64,000 nt of DNA from Acridotheres tristis (Eukaryota; Chordata; Aves; Passeriformes; Sturnidae): NCBI GenBank assembly GCA_037013685.1, contig CM072894.1, forward strand, positions 3,660,841 to 3,724,840, written 5' to 3'. The translations under genes were made by a program, and so were the position numbers. Under the pieces are notes generated by a model that saw only the letters and a list, made by a program, of their open reading frames with translations, ran no database searches and was not told where the DNA came from. Of this stretch, positions 1-11,663 are shown in pieces; position 1 is the first letter of the stretch, and every line of letters starts with the position of its first letter.

Positions 1-3000
1 AGCAAAGTTCTTGGTCCTTCAGGTGATGGGGACAAAGAATTTGGCAGTCATTTCTTCATCATGGCCATCATCCCAGGGAGGTGCCACAGTGAACAAAAAA
101 CCCTAAACCTCACAGCCAGAGAAAACCTGTCCTTTCTGGCAAGGAAAACTTCAGAAAATGTGGTTCTGTATCAGGAAACCTTCTTTAGGGTATTTTTCAG
201 CCATGCCTGGTGTTGCTGTGCTGTGGATGCCTTGTCCCTTTTGCTGTGTGGTGGGTGACAAATGGGCCCCCCTTGGGCACAAGTGCTGCTGTGCCCCTGT
301 GAAGGATTATCAGTTATTATCAATAATAATAATAATTATTATTATTATCTCTGCTTATCACGGAGTTGCTTTTTGGTTCCTTTAGCCTACTTCTCTTCAA
401 AAATCCTAATTTCATGTACAAATGGCCACGTCTCAGATTTTTATCCAAATAAGAAGTAAAAGGCTAAAGGCAAGCCAGAATTTTTGGGAGTTGCTTTGGA
501 AGAAAATTCTCAGGTTGTACTGAAAGGCACGGACACATTCGTCTTCCATCAAAATAGATAGCAGGGCTGCAGGGAAGGGTGAGGGATAAGGAATGGAAAC
601 TAAAAATAGGGATTTTCATTACACCTGCTCCCTGGAGAGACAGGGGACACGGGAGAATGATGCTGCTCATCATTGGTAGTGTGGGGTCTTGCCTGTTCCA
701 TCCATCTGGCCAGAAAAAAACTGGCATTAGCTGAGAATTTGGTGGTGAGTCCTTGCTCTTTACAGGGGTTGGAAGGAAAGGGCTGTTGGCTCTGAGATGA
801 TGGGAATTGGCAGGTACTGGGGGGCTCTGCTCTCCCTTGCAGAGCTGGGAAGCCCAGCAAAGGGCTGGGTAATGCTGCCCTGTGCTCTTGCACAGGTTTC
901 TGGCAGGCAGGCAGCTGCTCCAAGGGTCCATGGCTTTAATCTCAACAGCGTTTTGTTGCTGTTTCCCCCAGTGACTGGTGCATGCTTTTGGTTTTTATGA
1001 AAATATTATATTATTTTATATTATTTATTTAATCTTTATATATAATTATTGTTTTTTAAATATATATTTGGATATGGGTGCTGGTGGGGCCATTTTTCCC
1101 ACCCCTCCCTTCCTTTAGGAAAGTGTTTGAAAACCAGCATTAAAACCAGGGCTGACCATTTCCCTTGGAAGGGAATCTGCCCTGAGGTATTATCAATGAG
1201 AGAAGCTGGAAATGCAGGATTTTAGGAGGAATTCTGATGAAAATCATGGGATTGGGAGAAATATTGGCTGCCAGAGATGGCTGGGATGTTTTGCTTCATG
1301 CTGGGGAATCTGTCTCCTAAAAAAAAGTGGCAAGTTTTGATCCTGCCAGTGGATGGTCATGGTCAGCAAAGCTCCTTGCTGTGTAAGGAAAGGTTTGGAT
1401 GCTGTAATGATAAAAGTTTCTGTAACTTTAAGCAGCCCTGAAGCAGAATAGCTGCTTTTGCATCTTAAATTTATTTCCGAGATACAGTGTATGAACTCTT
1501 ATTTTTAGCTGTGTGAAATTATTGTGTAAGCTGTGACTCTGCCAGGCCAAAGCATCCAGTCTAATATTCATATGCTGAATATCTGCAGATTCCCCTAATT
1601 CCACTTTTGTTTCCTTTCAAAATCGATGCTGTGATGTTTGGCATTCCTGAAACCTAAACTCTAGAAATGCTGTGATTTATGGGCATTTCAGCTTTGATAA
1701 AAAGAAAATTGCAGAATATAAACATTAAATGTATAAAAACAAGTAAAGGAAAACCCTGTAAAAAATATATATAAGCAAATTAAGGAAAACTCTGTCAATA
1801 TAAAAATATATCTATATATAGAAATATAAAGATTTATATTTTGTGTGCATATTTGTGTAACACAAATGATTCTGAGGAACTCCATTCCACGGTGATGCTG
1901 ATGTGGTTAAATTAAAAGCATTAAATATGTCACATTTAAAATGCTGTGTCTTCAAATTAGAGAATATATTATCTTGGATGCCTACAGATGTTTCACTGAG
2001 TGCAATTCCAGGTCAGAAGTTCTTTTCCCTTCACAAATACAGCACAGATATGTAGTGGGATGTCTTTAAAAGCAATTCCTTTGTGGAGAATAACTAACTG
2101 AGTTTACTGCAGAGAAAGCATGACTTACTGACAGAAATATGGCAGAGCTCTGGAAGTTTTCCTTTGGTTACTGAGGTAATTGAGAAAATTAAAGGATGAT
2201 TCTGTTTGGCATGAAGTGTCTGCTCATGCATTGGGCTGGGAGCCTGATGCAGCCTTCTTGGAATTCCCTGGGAAGGGAAGGAGCTGGGGGTTCTGCAGGG
2301 CTGGGCTCCAAATTCACGTTTTTCTTCTGTGCTGTTCTCGCTGGAGTTGCTCTGCTCGAGCCTGGAGAATCAGTTAACAAGTAATTTATTAACTGGACAG
2401 TTTTCCCCATGTTTAAAGCTTGCTCTATGCCTGTGCACGTCTGGCTCCTGCCAGCTCAGAGGCATTTGTGCCTCTTAAAACATGTGAGCAGCCCCCAGAA
2501 GTCAAGGGCATTGCTCACGTGCTTTGGGAGCTTACAGGGCTGAGACCTCAAGGAAAACCTGGTCTAAATCTGTCAGCAATCCTGCTACACTGAGTAGGTG
2601 CTTTAGGTGAACTTTCCTGCAGGATGAGGCTCTAAAAAAGTGGAAGGAAAGAGCCAAAAGTGGTGTGCTGAAAAGCAGCATTTGATGTGGGATAACTCCC
2701 ATCTTTAGGATCCCACCTTGGAGCTCCCTGACCTTATTGTGATCTGAATCCTCAGCCTCGTTAATGTGTATGAGCCTAAGGACTGTGAGTCAGGAGCCAC
2801 TTCTGGAAATGCTGGCTAAAAGAAAAAGGAGATGGGGAAGGGAAAGAAAAAGATGCCCGGAATAAAGGGAGCAAAAGCTACCATGAATAAATCATTTTAG
2901 GCTGAGGTTGAAATAAGTGATGGACAGTTTTCCCTATTTTCATATAAGCTGTTCATCAGTGTAATGACAGGACTGGTGTGGCATGGCCTTTAGCTGGAGT

Positions 3001-5502
3001 GGGCTGGCAGGGAGCCACTGGGTCTCACTTGTTTTTTTGCTTAGACAGGGCATTGTCAAAGGACACAGAGGCTCCTGGCTGTAAATCTCACTGCTATTTA
3101 TGCTGCAGCAGCGTGTGTGAGTCCAGGCAGGGCTCATCTTTCACGAGGATTTTTTTTTATACACTGACCAATAATCTATATGGTTTGAGCATGGTCTCTT
3201 CCCTCTCTAGTCAACATCAAAAGAAGATCCCAGTGTGCTGAATAGGGATTTTTCTCTCTGCTGCTCTGGTTGGGGGTGTAAGGCAGAGCACAGTTCAAAG
3301 ATCTACGTTCCTGAAATTGCCTTGTAATGCTTTATTCATATCTTTGATACTGCCTGAGAGAAGGCAAATTTATTCATTCTGTTGCCTGGCTGTGATAGAG
3401 AGCTTAAGTCCCAGAGTAAGTAAGATAAGTAGTTTGCAGAGATGCTGTTAGAAGCCTTTACCTGTTTTGGGGGTGCAGGAGGACAGAGATGTCCCCAGAA
3501 GTGGCCCTTTGGAGATGACACAGCTCAGGTTCCTGCTCCAGGGAAGCCCCAGCACCAGAGTGGGTGACACAGGCTGGTTCAAGGAGCATCACTGCATGCA
3601 GGGATGGGACCCTGATGCTTGCAGGAGAATAAGTGTGAGCAGCTGGTTACCTCCTCTCTACTAGCACAGGGACCCCCAAAGACACCTCAGTGCCTCTGGT
3701 AGCCCTCTGGCCCTTCTGTGGGCCACAGCTCCACTGGCCACTGCATGGTGTCAGCCTGCAGCTCGATGCTGAAACTGGCCCTTGGCTTATCAGACCTCAC
3801 TAGGCTTCTGGCAGAGTCCATCCTCAGGTTTATCAGGATCCCTCTAGCTGTTCTCAGGTTGTCACCTGCCGTGATTTGCAGTGTTCCTGGTAATGGTGCA
3901 ATTTCCTCCTCGTCCTTCACTGCTTGGAGATGGATGTCAGGAGGATGGGCTGCCAAGTGACTCACACAGTGCTCCCCATGCCTTCCCTTCCCTGCAGGTT
4001 CCCTGCAGAACATCGGGCCTTCCCAGATGTTAGGAACCTCCCCCCATCACCACTTTTTCCCAGTTGTTTTTTCAGTTTTACAGTTTTTTTTTGTTGTTGT
4101 TGAGTAAGTGATATGACACATACACAGAGGAGATATTACAAGCTGTGAGGTTTTATGGTGTATCAGGAATGGAAGAAAGCAGATCTAGCTGTTGGCAGCA
4201 AGTATTAAAGATGAAGCAGGTTTAGAAAGGATTATTTCTGCCTTTTTATTTGGAGAAATAATCTCTCTTTAAAAGTTAGTTACTCATATGCCCCATGACT
4301 ATACATTTATCTCTACCCTTAATTAAGGATTTTATCATTAATACGCCTGAATTTTCACTTACATTATAATCCAATCAGAGGCAAATCTCCCCCTTTAAAT
4401 GCAAAGTGTTCAGCAGAACAGGGACTCCTGGATAATTTGTTGAGTAAGATGGCTCAAACACAGAGTGAATTCAATTCTCACTATACTCTTTGGTGCAGCA
4501 GAAGCTTTATGCTGTGCAATTTGTGCATCGTGGAGGGGTGGAAAAAACGGAATATTATGGGCAACCTTGGAGGCTGAGGGGTTTGTGGGATGTGAGGAAG
4601 GAAGTGATTGAGGAGCAATGGGTAGCAGGGCTGCCCAGGGAGATCAGGCAGACCACAGTTGAACCTTATTTTTACTTACACTCAGCTGAGTTTTGGTTTT
4701 TCTTTCAATAAATGTCAGATGATTCTAAAACTCACTTGTGCAATTTCAGAGTGTTTTGTTTCTTTTCCTCTATGTGACTCTGTTTCTCCCCAGTGTTAGA
4801 GATTTTAGTGAGTCAGTAAAATAACTTCAGGATTCACTTATGACACAGCCTGAAACTGCTTTTCTTTTTTTTTGTCTTTTTTTTTCTCTTATTTTTTTTT
4901 CCTGTCATCTGCCACTCTGGCATTTTTGATGTTTGAATCTTGAAGTGCAGCTGCCAGAACAGGCAAAGCTTGTGTGCCCACTCAGTTGGGAAGTTGAGGA
5001 AAATGCTGGGAGCAGAGGAGCAGAGTCTAACCCAAGCAATAATGTGATACTGCTGGTTCTCACAGTTTCTAGCAGTTCAAGCATAGAAATGCTCAGGATC
5101 TGTGTAATGCTTCCCAGTCTCAATTGTGGCTCCTAAAATATTGTCAGAGGAGAGGAGTAAATACCATTCAAAGAAATATCTCCTTTTATTAGGGTCTGAC
5201 CTAGCCATCCCTGAATTGGGGGAATCCTTGCAGAGCCAGCTTCCAAACTATTCCCTTCCTGCATTGCCCACTGGTCATGGAAGCAGTGCCAGCCTAGGGC
5301 AGACATGACAGCAAATCCACTAGCCCTCTGTGAAGCTCAGGAGGTCACAATTTTCTAAAGTGTGGTGTGGTGTACTTTAAAACCCTTGGAAGCTGAAGGG
5401 AAGAGCCAAGTGCTTTGCCTTCAGTCTGCCTAGCAAAGCACACAGGGCATCCTCCACCACTGCTGTTTGTTAATGGATTTGGATCTTGTTCCAAGGCAAG
5501 GT
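1..5502. other. Unique intronic DNA, no gene seen
   Basis: I see only short overlapping open frames with no protein I recognise. It contains the palindromic AAT/ATT repeat at 323-348, AT-rich patches near 999-1069 and 1768-1850, and a T-rich stretch at about 4858-4905. No RNA gene or clear transposon copy was recognised. Confidence 0.6.
323..348. repeat. Palindromic (AAT)n/(ATT)n microsatellite
   Basis: A run of AAT units switches directly into ATT units, making a perfect 26-bp palindrome centred on AATT. It can fold into a hairpin or cruciform. It is probably ordinary trinucleotide slippage followed by an inversion-like switch. Confidence 0.85.
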
Positions 5503-6351
5503 TCATCCATCCATCCATCATCCATCCATCCATCCATCCATCATCCATCCATCCATCCATCCATCCATCATCCATCCATCCATCCATCCATCATCCATCA
5601 TCCATCCATCCATCCATCCATCATCCATCCATCCATCCATCCTTCCATCCATCCATCCATCCATCCATCCATCATCCATCATCCATCCATCCATCCATCC
5701 ATCCATCCATCCATCCATCCATCCATCCATCCATCCATCCATCATCCATCCATCCATCCATCCATCATCCATCCATCCATCCATCCATCATCCATCCATC
5801 CATCCATCCATCCATCATCCATCCATCCATCATCCATCCATCCATCCATCCATCCATCCATCCATCATCCATCCATCCATCTCATCCATCCATCCATCCA
5901 TCCATCCATCCATCCATCTCATCCATCATCCATCCATCATCCATCCATCCATCATCCATCCATCCATCCATCCATCCATCCATCCATCCATCCATCCATC
6001 ATCCATCATCCATCCATCCATCCATCCATCCATCCATCCATCATCCATCCATCCATCCATCCATCCATCCATCCATCCATCCATCCATCCATCCATCCAT
6101 CCATCCATCCATCCATCCATCCATCCATCCATCCATCCATCATCCATCCATCATCCATCCATCCATCCATCCATCATCCATCCATCCATCCATCCATCCA
6201 TCCATCCATCCATCCATCCATCCATCCATCCATCCATCCATCTATCCATCCATCATCCATCATCCATCCATCCATCCATCCATCCATCCATCCATCCATC
6301 CATCTATCCATCCATCCATCCATCCATCCATCCATCCATCCATCCATCCAT
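5503..6351. repeat. Interrupted (ATCC)n tetranucleotide array, ~850 bp
   Basis: The stretch is almost entirely ATCC units (CATC/TCCA registers), broken more than twenty times by a shortened ATC unit, plus single substitutions (CTTCC near 5642; CTCATCC near 5881 and 5918; CTATCC near 6242 and 6304). The longest uninterrupted run is about 95-100 bp, roughly 6041-6139. Decayed units continue to about 6385. Four-base units read through three frames give only Ile-His-Pro-Ser on the + strand and Asp-Gly-Trp-Met on the - strand, so all frames stay open without coding. Length is probably polymorphic. Confidence 0.97.
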
Positions 6352-9300
6352 ACTCCATCCATCCTCTATCCATCCTTCACCTCTCCCTCCCTCCATGGAT
6401 CCATCCTGTGTGTCCCATTTATTCCTTGTGTTTAGGGTGTGCCTTAAAGCCTCTGGTGCCTAAAGATGGGATGCAAAGCAAACCTTGCCCATAATCACTT
6501 GATTCTTCCTGCGGCTCCTCCCGAGGCTCCTTGCCTGGAGGAGTGTGGGGGTTGAAGGTCTCCATCCATACAGAATCACCTTGGGAAGGAAAAGGAGAAC
6601 TGAATTTCCTTCTAAATCATGAGAGCCTAAAGGTGTGCACTGAAATGATCCAGGCAGGGATTAGATTTAGGGATTTACCGAGGCACCTAACACATTCCTG
6701 CTCTTAAATTGCTTGTGCCACGCTAATGCCTCTTGGTTTGCAGCATTCAGAAGGCTGTGAGATAAAAAGAGAGATTATTTCCCCTGTGGTGAGGGACAGG
6801 GACTTGCCAAGAGGTGAGCTGGGCTGAGTTCTGGTGCTGTTTTACATAATGGGGTCAAAACTGCACACGGGGAGAGCATTTAGAGGAAGGTAAAAATAAA
6901 CCCGCTAAATATTTGGATAAACCTGTGGCTGCTCAAAATGCTGATGGCTTGATTATTTGTCTTTGTCTAGTTAAGTGCTTTTTTAAAAATCTTTTTCTAC
7001 CAAATGACTGATCTCATAGAGGCTTACAGTAAAAAAAAAAAATACATATTTAATTTGGAAAAATCTTGCAGGAGGAATGTATTTTTGCTGGTTTGCACAA
7101 TAAAAGAGCAAACCACTTTTCATTCTTGCCTGATTTCAAAGACAGAAAATTGTCATTTTGCCATGAAAGGCTGTTTTTGCTGACACAATTGGTAGTTTAG
7201 CTCTGCTTTGATTTCCTATTCTAAATATGTTGCAAGATTATAGGGTGCATCCCAAGAAATATTCAGCAATTTTTTTCCTTTTGAATTGCTTAAAAATTAA
7301 GATAACGATTATGAACATGGCATAAGTCTATGCAAGATGTGTTTTGTTTCCCTCTCCTTGACACTCAGTGTGTGCACTCTTAGGATTATATTTTATTGCA
7401 GGACATCAATTCCAGGATGATATTTTGAGTATATTAGTAATGAATTCAAAATTAAATGTAAGACCAGAGTCTCAACTGGTGTAAGTCAATGTCTTTCTAC
7501 TGAAGTCAGTAAAGCTGAGATGGAGATGTGCCCTATGGTTATTTTCTCCATCTGTCCATAGTGCAGAGCTGGTTTTGCCACCACTAATTATATATTATTT
7601 AAATATAAATACAATGTAAAATTCATATGTATATGAGGAATAGAAGAGGGGCTCAGTCATTTAAAATTTTGAGGGAACTCAAAAAGCAATTTAAATACTT
7701 GCCTCTCCTAAACAGGTGGGGACAGCTAATCATGATTGTTCCTAAGAAATCCAGATACCATCTAATGCATTTTTTTTTAATTGAAAAGGTATTGCTGTGG
7801 CAGTAGTGATTACTCTGGTCTCCTCCTCCCCAGTTGTAAGGACCTGTGACAGAAAGTGGATGCACTACACATTTTTTACTTTCCCACTTTCTCACTGAAT
7901 CAGGAATAAGAATTATTTTTACAGACGGAAAACATCTATTTCTTAAAATCATATTTGTACAAATGATGAATCTGTTTTGGTATTTCCACCATTACCCTAG
8001 CAAAGGAAAAGAAGACAGGGACATGGAGCCAGTAAGGGAGGTTGGGAGCCTGAGAAATACTATAGGATTATACAGGAAATGTAGAGTCAAGGTAGAGGTA
8101 CTGCCCTATTGGAAATACCTGTATCACCATGGCATTAAATTAACCTTGAGGTTTCACAAATTCATTACATGCAGCTGTTTACATTGGCATTTTATGAGAG
8201 ATTTTATTCAGGGTGAAATCCATAACTGTACTATTTTTACAGGCAAGGAACCCCTCATGGTGAGGGTTGGGGTTTTTTGCCTTCTTATTGATGGCAAATC
8301 TTGCAAAATGTGTTACAGATCGAAAAGTAAAAAAAAAAAGAATACAGCTTTTGTTTATATAGAGTCACTATTGCAAATGTCATGTTTGCATATTTTGAAA
8401 TTAAAAATCAATACACCATTACATTTCAAGAAAGAATATTTCACAGCATCTGTTGTAAAAAGGTTATGGATTTCCTCATTAGCAGCTGGCTTGCAATGGA
8501 ATGAGAAGGAATGGGGCTGTGCTACCGATGCTAATTTTCCAGGACAGAGCTAGAGGAATGAATCTTAAATCCATTAAAAAAAAAGAATAAAAGGGAAAAA
8601 AAGAAAAAAGGAGGAAAAAAAATAAAACAGACTGGGAATGAAAATGATAAAACTTAAAGCCTCTCTCTTTTTTTCTTGTCTTTGTTTGACCAGTCAAGGC
8701 AACTTAGTCATAAAAACGTGTCTTGCTTTATGTATTTTGCTTTCCCAGTGTGTCAGTGGGTAGACTGGTGTGAATCAAATCCTACCTGCAGCTGTTCAGT
8801 GTGGTGGATGCAAGGGCATGTTTTTATTAAGAACATACACAAACAGCCCTTTTAGCAAAAGAAAACTAGAAATAACTGCTTGCTGGGGAATGAACTGCTC
8901 CTCTCGAGTCAAAGCCAATGATAATGGATTGAAGTAGGAATTTCCTTGTTGCTACAAGAATAATGTTTTTTTGGTGGTCAGCATGTAAGATTTATGCTGT
9001 GATTCACCTATTCATGTCTTTGGTTTTTAGGAACACAAATTTTATCCGTGATGTGCCACTAAATACAGATTTGACTAGCCCTAAGTTCCTTGTTGAATGA
9101 GTGTGTGTGTGACTAATTCACTGTCTGGGACAGAAGCAAACTGTTCTCTCCATTAATCATAGAGGCTCCTTATTGGCCACCAGTTCCAAGTGATCTCATT
9201 TTTGTGCATTTCTTTGAAGTTTCTGGAAGGAGCCAATGCTCAGGGATATCTGTAGGCTGTGTTGGATTAGGGTAGCTGTTGGACAGATAAGTTTGCACCA

Positions 9301-11343
9301 CAGCATCTTCTAGAACTGATCTAGGGGTGCAGCCTCACCTATCTTTCTTTCCAACCACTGTGTATTTTATCAGCCTTCTCCAATATTATAAACTCTCCCA
9401 GGACCAGTCTCCTTCTTTTTATGTCTGTAGGAGGTCACTGTGGAGGTGAAATGAGACAAAAGGAAAAGCAATTAAATAAAATACTTGGGTGGTATTTTGG
9501 CACCCAGTCTTGCAGGTTGAGAATTTGTAGGTTGTCATGTCTTTTATTTCTAAAATTAGATGGGACTGTAAGAAAATGTTCCTCAGAGGGTGACACCTTA
9601 TCCTGTTTTTTGTTGGGTTTGGCCCTTGCTTTTGGTCCTCATGCTACAGAGATTTGCTGGTAGCCAAAGGAGCAGGAACATCTACCTTGCCCTCTGGAGA
9701 TGTGATGGCAGTGAAGCCACATCTTTAGTCTGTACCATAACCATTATCCTGCCTTTCTGGGGGGCAGGAGAAGAGGACATGAGTAATTATTTACCCAACT
9801 CAATCATGTGCTTCCTTATCAGGCAGTTCCAACCAATAAATCCCTAAACTCATCTGTCATTAATCTTCTAGAAGCACAAAGTTAAAAAGTGTACTAAAAA
9901 AAAACCCCAAACATGAAAGAACAAGCATGCAAATACACTTTAAAAATATACTTTAAAAAAAAACCGAGGTGGAAAAGCTGAATTACTGCTTTTCTGCTGG
10001 AAGACAGTAAAAATCACAGTCACACAAATGGTGTTGTCAACGCAGAACCCCCTTGAAGTAAGGAGAGTTTGGTAAAATGCAAATGACCATTACTCAAAAA
10101 GCTGCAGGGAAGATGAAGTGACTGTGTGTGCTGGGATGGATGATGGCTGGGTAAAGATCTATTGTGTGGTGAGTGGTGTGGCAATAAAAACAGACAGATA
10201 AATGCAGGTCAGCAGAGAAGATAAGACAGGCTATATAATGCCTAGCCACCTTCTGAGGGAATATATAAAACCACGAGAGCCTTTGCAACAGATGACATGA
10301 AAACTTACAGCACCGGTGTTTTCCACACAACAGCAGCGCAAATCTTTTTTTTATTAACTAAGTTGAACTTTAAAATTATGTTATGACCAAAAATCAATAA
10401 AGAGAAACTGATTTAAGTTCATCCAAGTGTGAAGGGGTTTATTACCAGTGCTACATCACTCTAATGATGTACTCTTAAAAATTTGGTTTTGTGATATATT
10501 ACATCTATTATTGCTAAAAGGATAAAACTGCAAAGCAACAGTGGACATTAATAAATCAATTTAAAGAAAAATGGGCAGGTAGCCAGAGGAAAACGAAATC
10601 CAATTTGCAGTTTTTAAACACTGTGCAATTGTAATGTATGCAAATGACACCCACGCCAAGGCCCTGGGTTTTCAGTTGCTAATGGGATTCTCTCCTTTTG
10701 TTTGTTTGGCCTGGGATAATCCTCCTCGGAAGCTGCACGGTGAGAGTGCACTGGTGTGTAATGTTTCTGCAGCTGATTTTTTCTCACTTAACCTTCTAGA
10801 TGGATCCACAGCATGGAAGCAGCCCACAGGGCTTTGCTGATCAGGTTGCAGGAAGCATTTCTCGGAGTTGTTGGAACACAAAACATCTGTCTTCCTGTCT
10901 GTGTTTCCACCCTTGTCCTGGTTTCCAGGTGTGAAATGGTGCTCTCTTTCTGCTCCTTAATACCAGAGTTAAAGTACAACCTCTGCTGCTCTGGTTCTGA
11001 ACAGTAGCTAGGAAAAAGTTTTCAAGAACATAACATACCAACAAATTTCCCTGTTCTCTCCACCTAACGTATAACCAAAAATGGAGTGTATTTTTGGCAA
11101 AGCCAACTTTGAATTCCTGTTGGGAAGCATTCATTGCTGTGTCCCCTGATGCTGTCTGCTTGCAGCCTGTGCTCTTCACAGAGAATTACAAAAGATCCTC
11201 TTTGCCCGTGACCTTTCTTATTCTAATGGCATCTGACAGTGAAAAATGCTGGGATTTTCAAAGGGGCCTGGGAATTTAATTGGACATCCACCTCTTTAAA
11301 ACTCCTTCAGCAAGCCAGGCTTATTTATTTTTATTAATATGCT
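6352..11343. other. Unique intronic DNA, no convincing gene
   Basis: This is AT-leaning DNA with an A-rich purine stretch at about 8573-8630. The one notable item is an unusually long open frame at 7846-8553 on the + strand (see findings). It begins with GTG; the first in-frame ATG is at 7963. No domain is recognised and no splice or promoter evidence supports it. No tRNA or transposon was recognised. Confidence 0.55.
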
Positions 11344-11619
11344 CGCAACTCTAGGAGAGAGCGGCAGCCGAAACCCGCCCGCGTCCGTGATTACAGAGAA
11401 TTTGTGAAACGCAGGGATTGAAATAAGGTGTCGGTGAATAAATGTGCTTTTGTCAGCCCTGCTCTAGAAACTCTTCCATCTGAGTTAAGCCCAGGGGTTT
11501 CTTCATTAGGGCAGCAATGTAGGGGACAAGTGACACCGTGGCAGTGGCGAGCTCCGCGTAGATTATTTCCTAACAATCACCGTGCCAAAGTGATGGGAGC
11601 CAGGAAGGGAGGAGTGAGA

Positions 11620-11663
11620 TTTCTACTCTATTTCTACTCTATTTCTACTCTGTTTCTACTCCT
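11620..11663. repeat. 11-bp tandem repeat, 4 copies
   Basis: The unit TTTCTACTCTA is repeated head to tail four times; the first two copies are identical and the last two have changes at the 3' end. It is a short minisatellite with no coding value. Confidence 0.93.

Noticed and set aside
464..931. 155-codon - frame
   Set aside because: It overlaps other frames in both directions and has no recognisable features.
5415..6494. 359-codon and two further overlapping + frames (Ile-His-Pro-Ser repeats), and - frames (Asp-Gly-Trp-Met repeats)
   Set aside because: They are the tetranucleotide ATCC array read in frames that cannot contain a stop. The longest one starts with TTG, not ATG.
9330..9365. 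Possible CR1 LINE 3' fragment (CTTTCCAACCA)
   Set aside because: The match is only about ten bases and the usual CR1 tail octamer repeat is absent.
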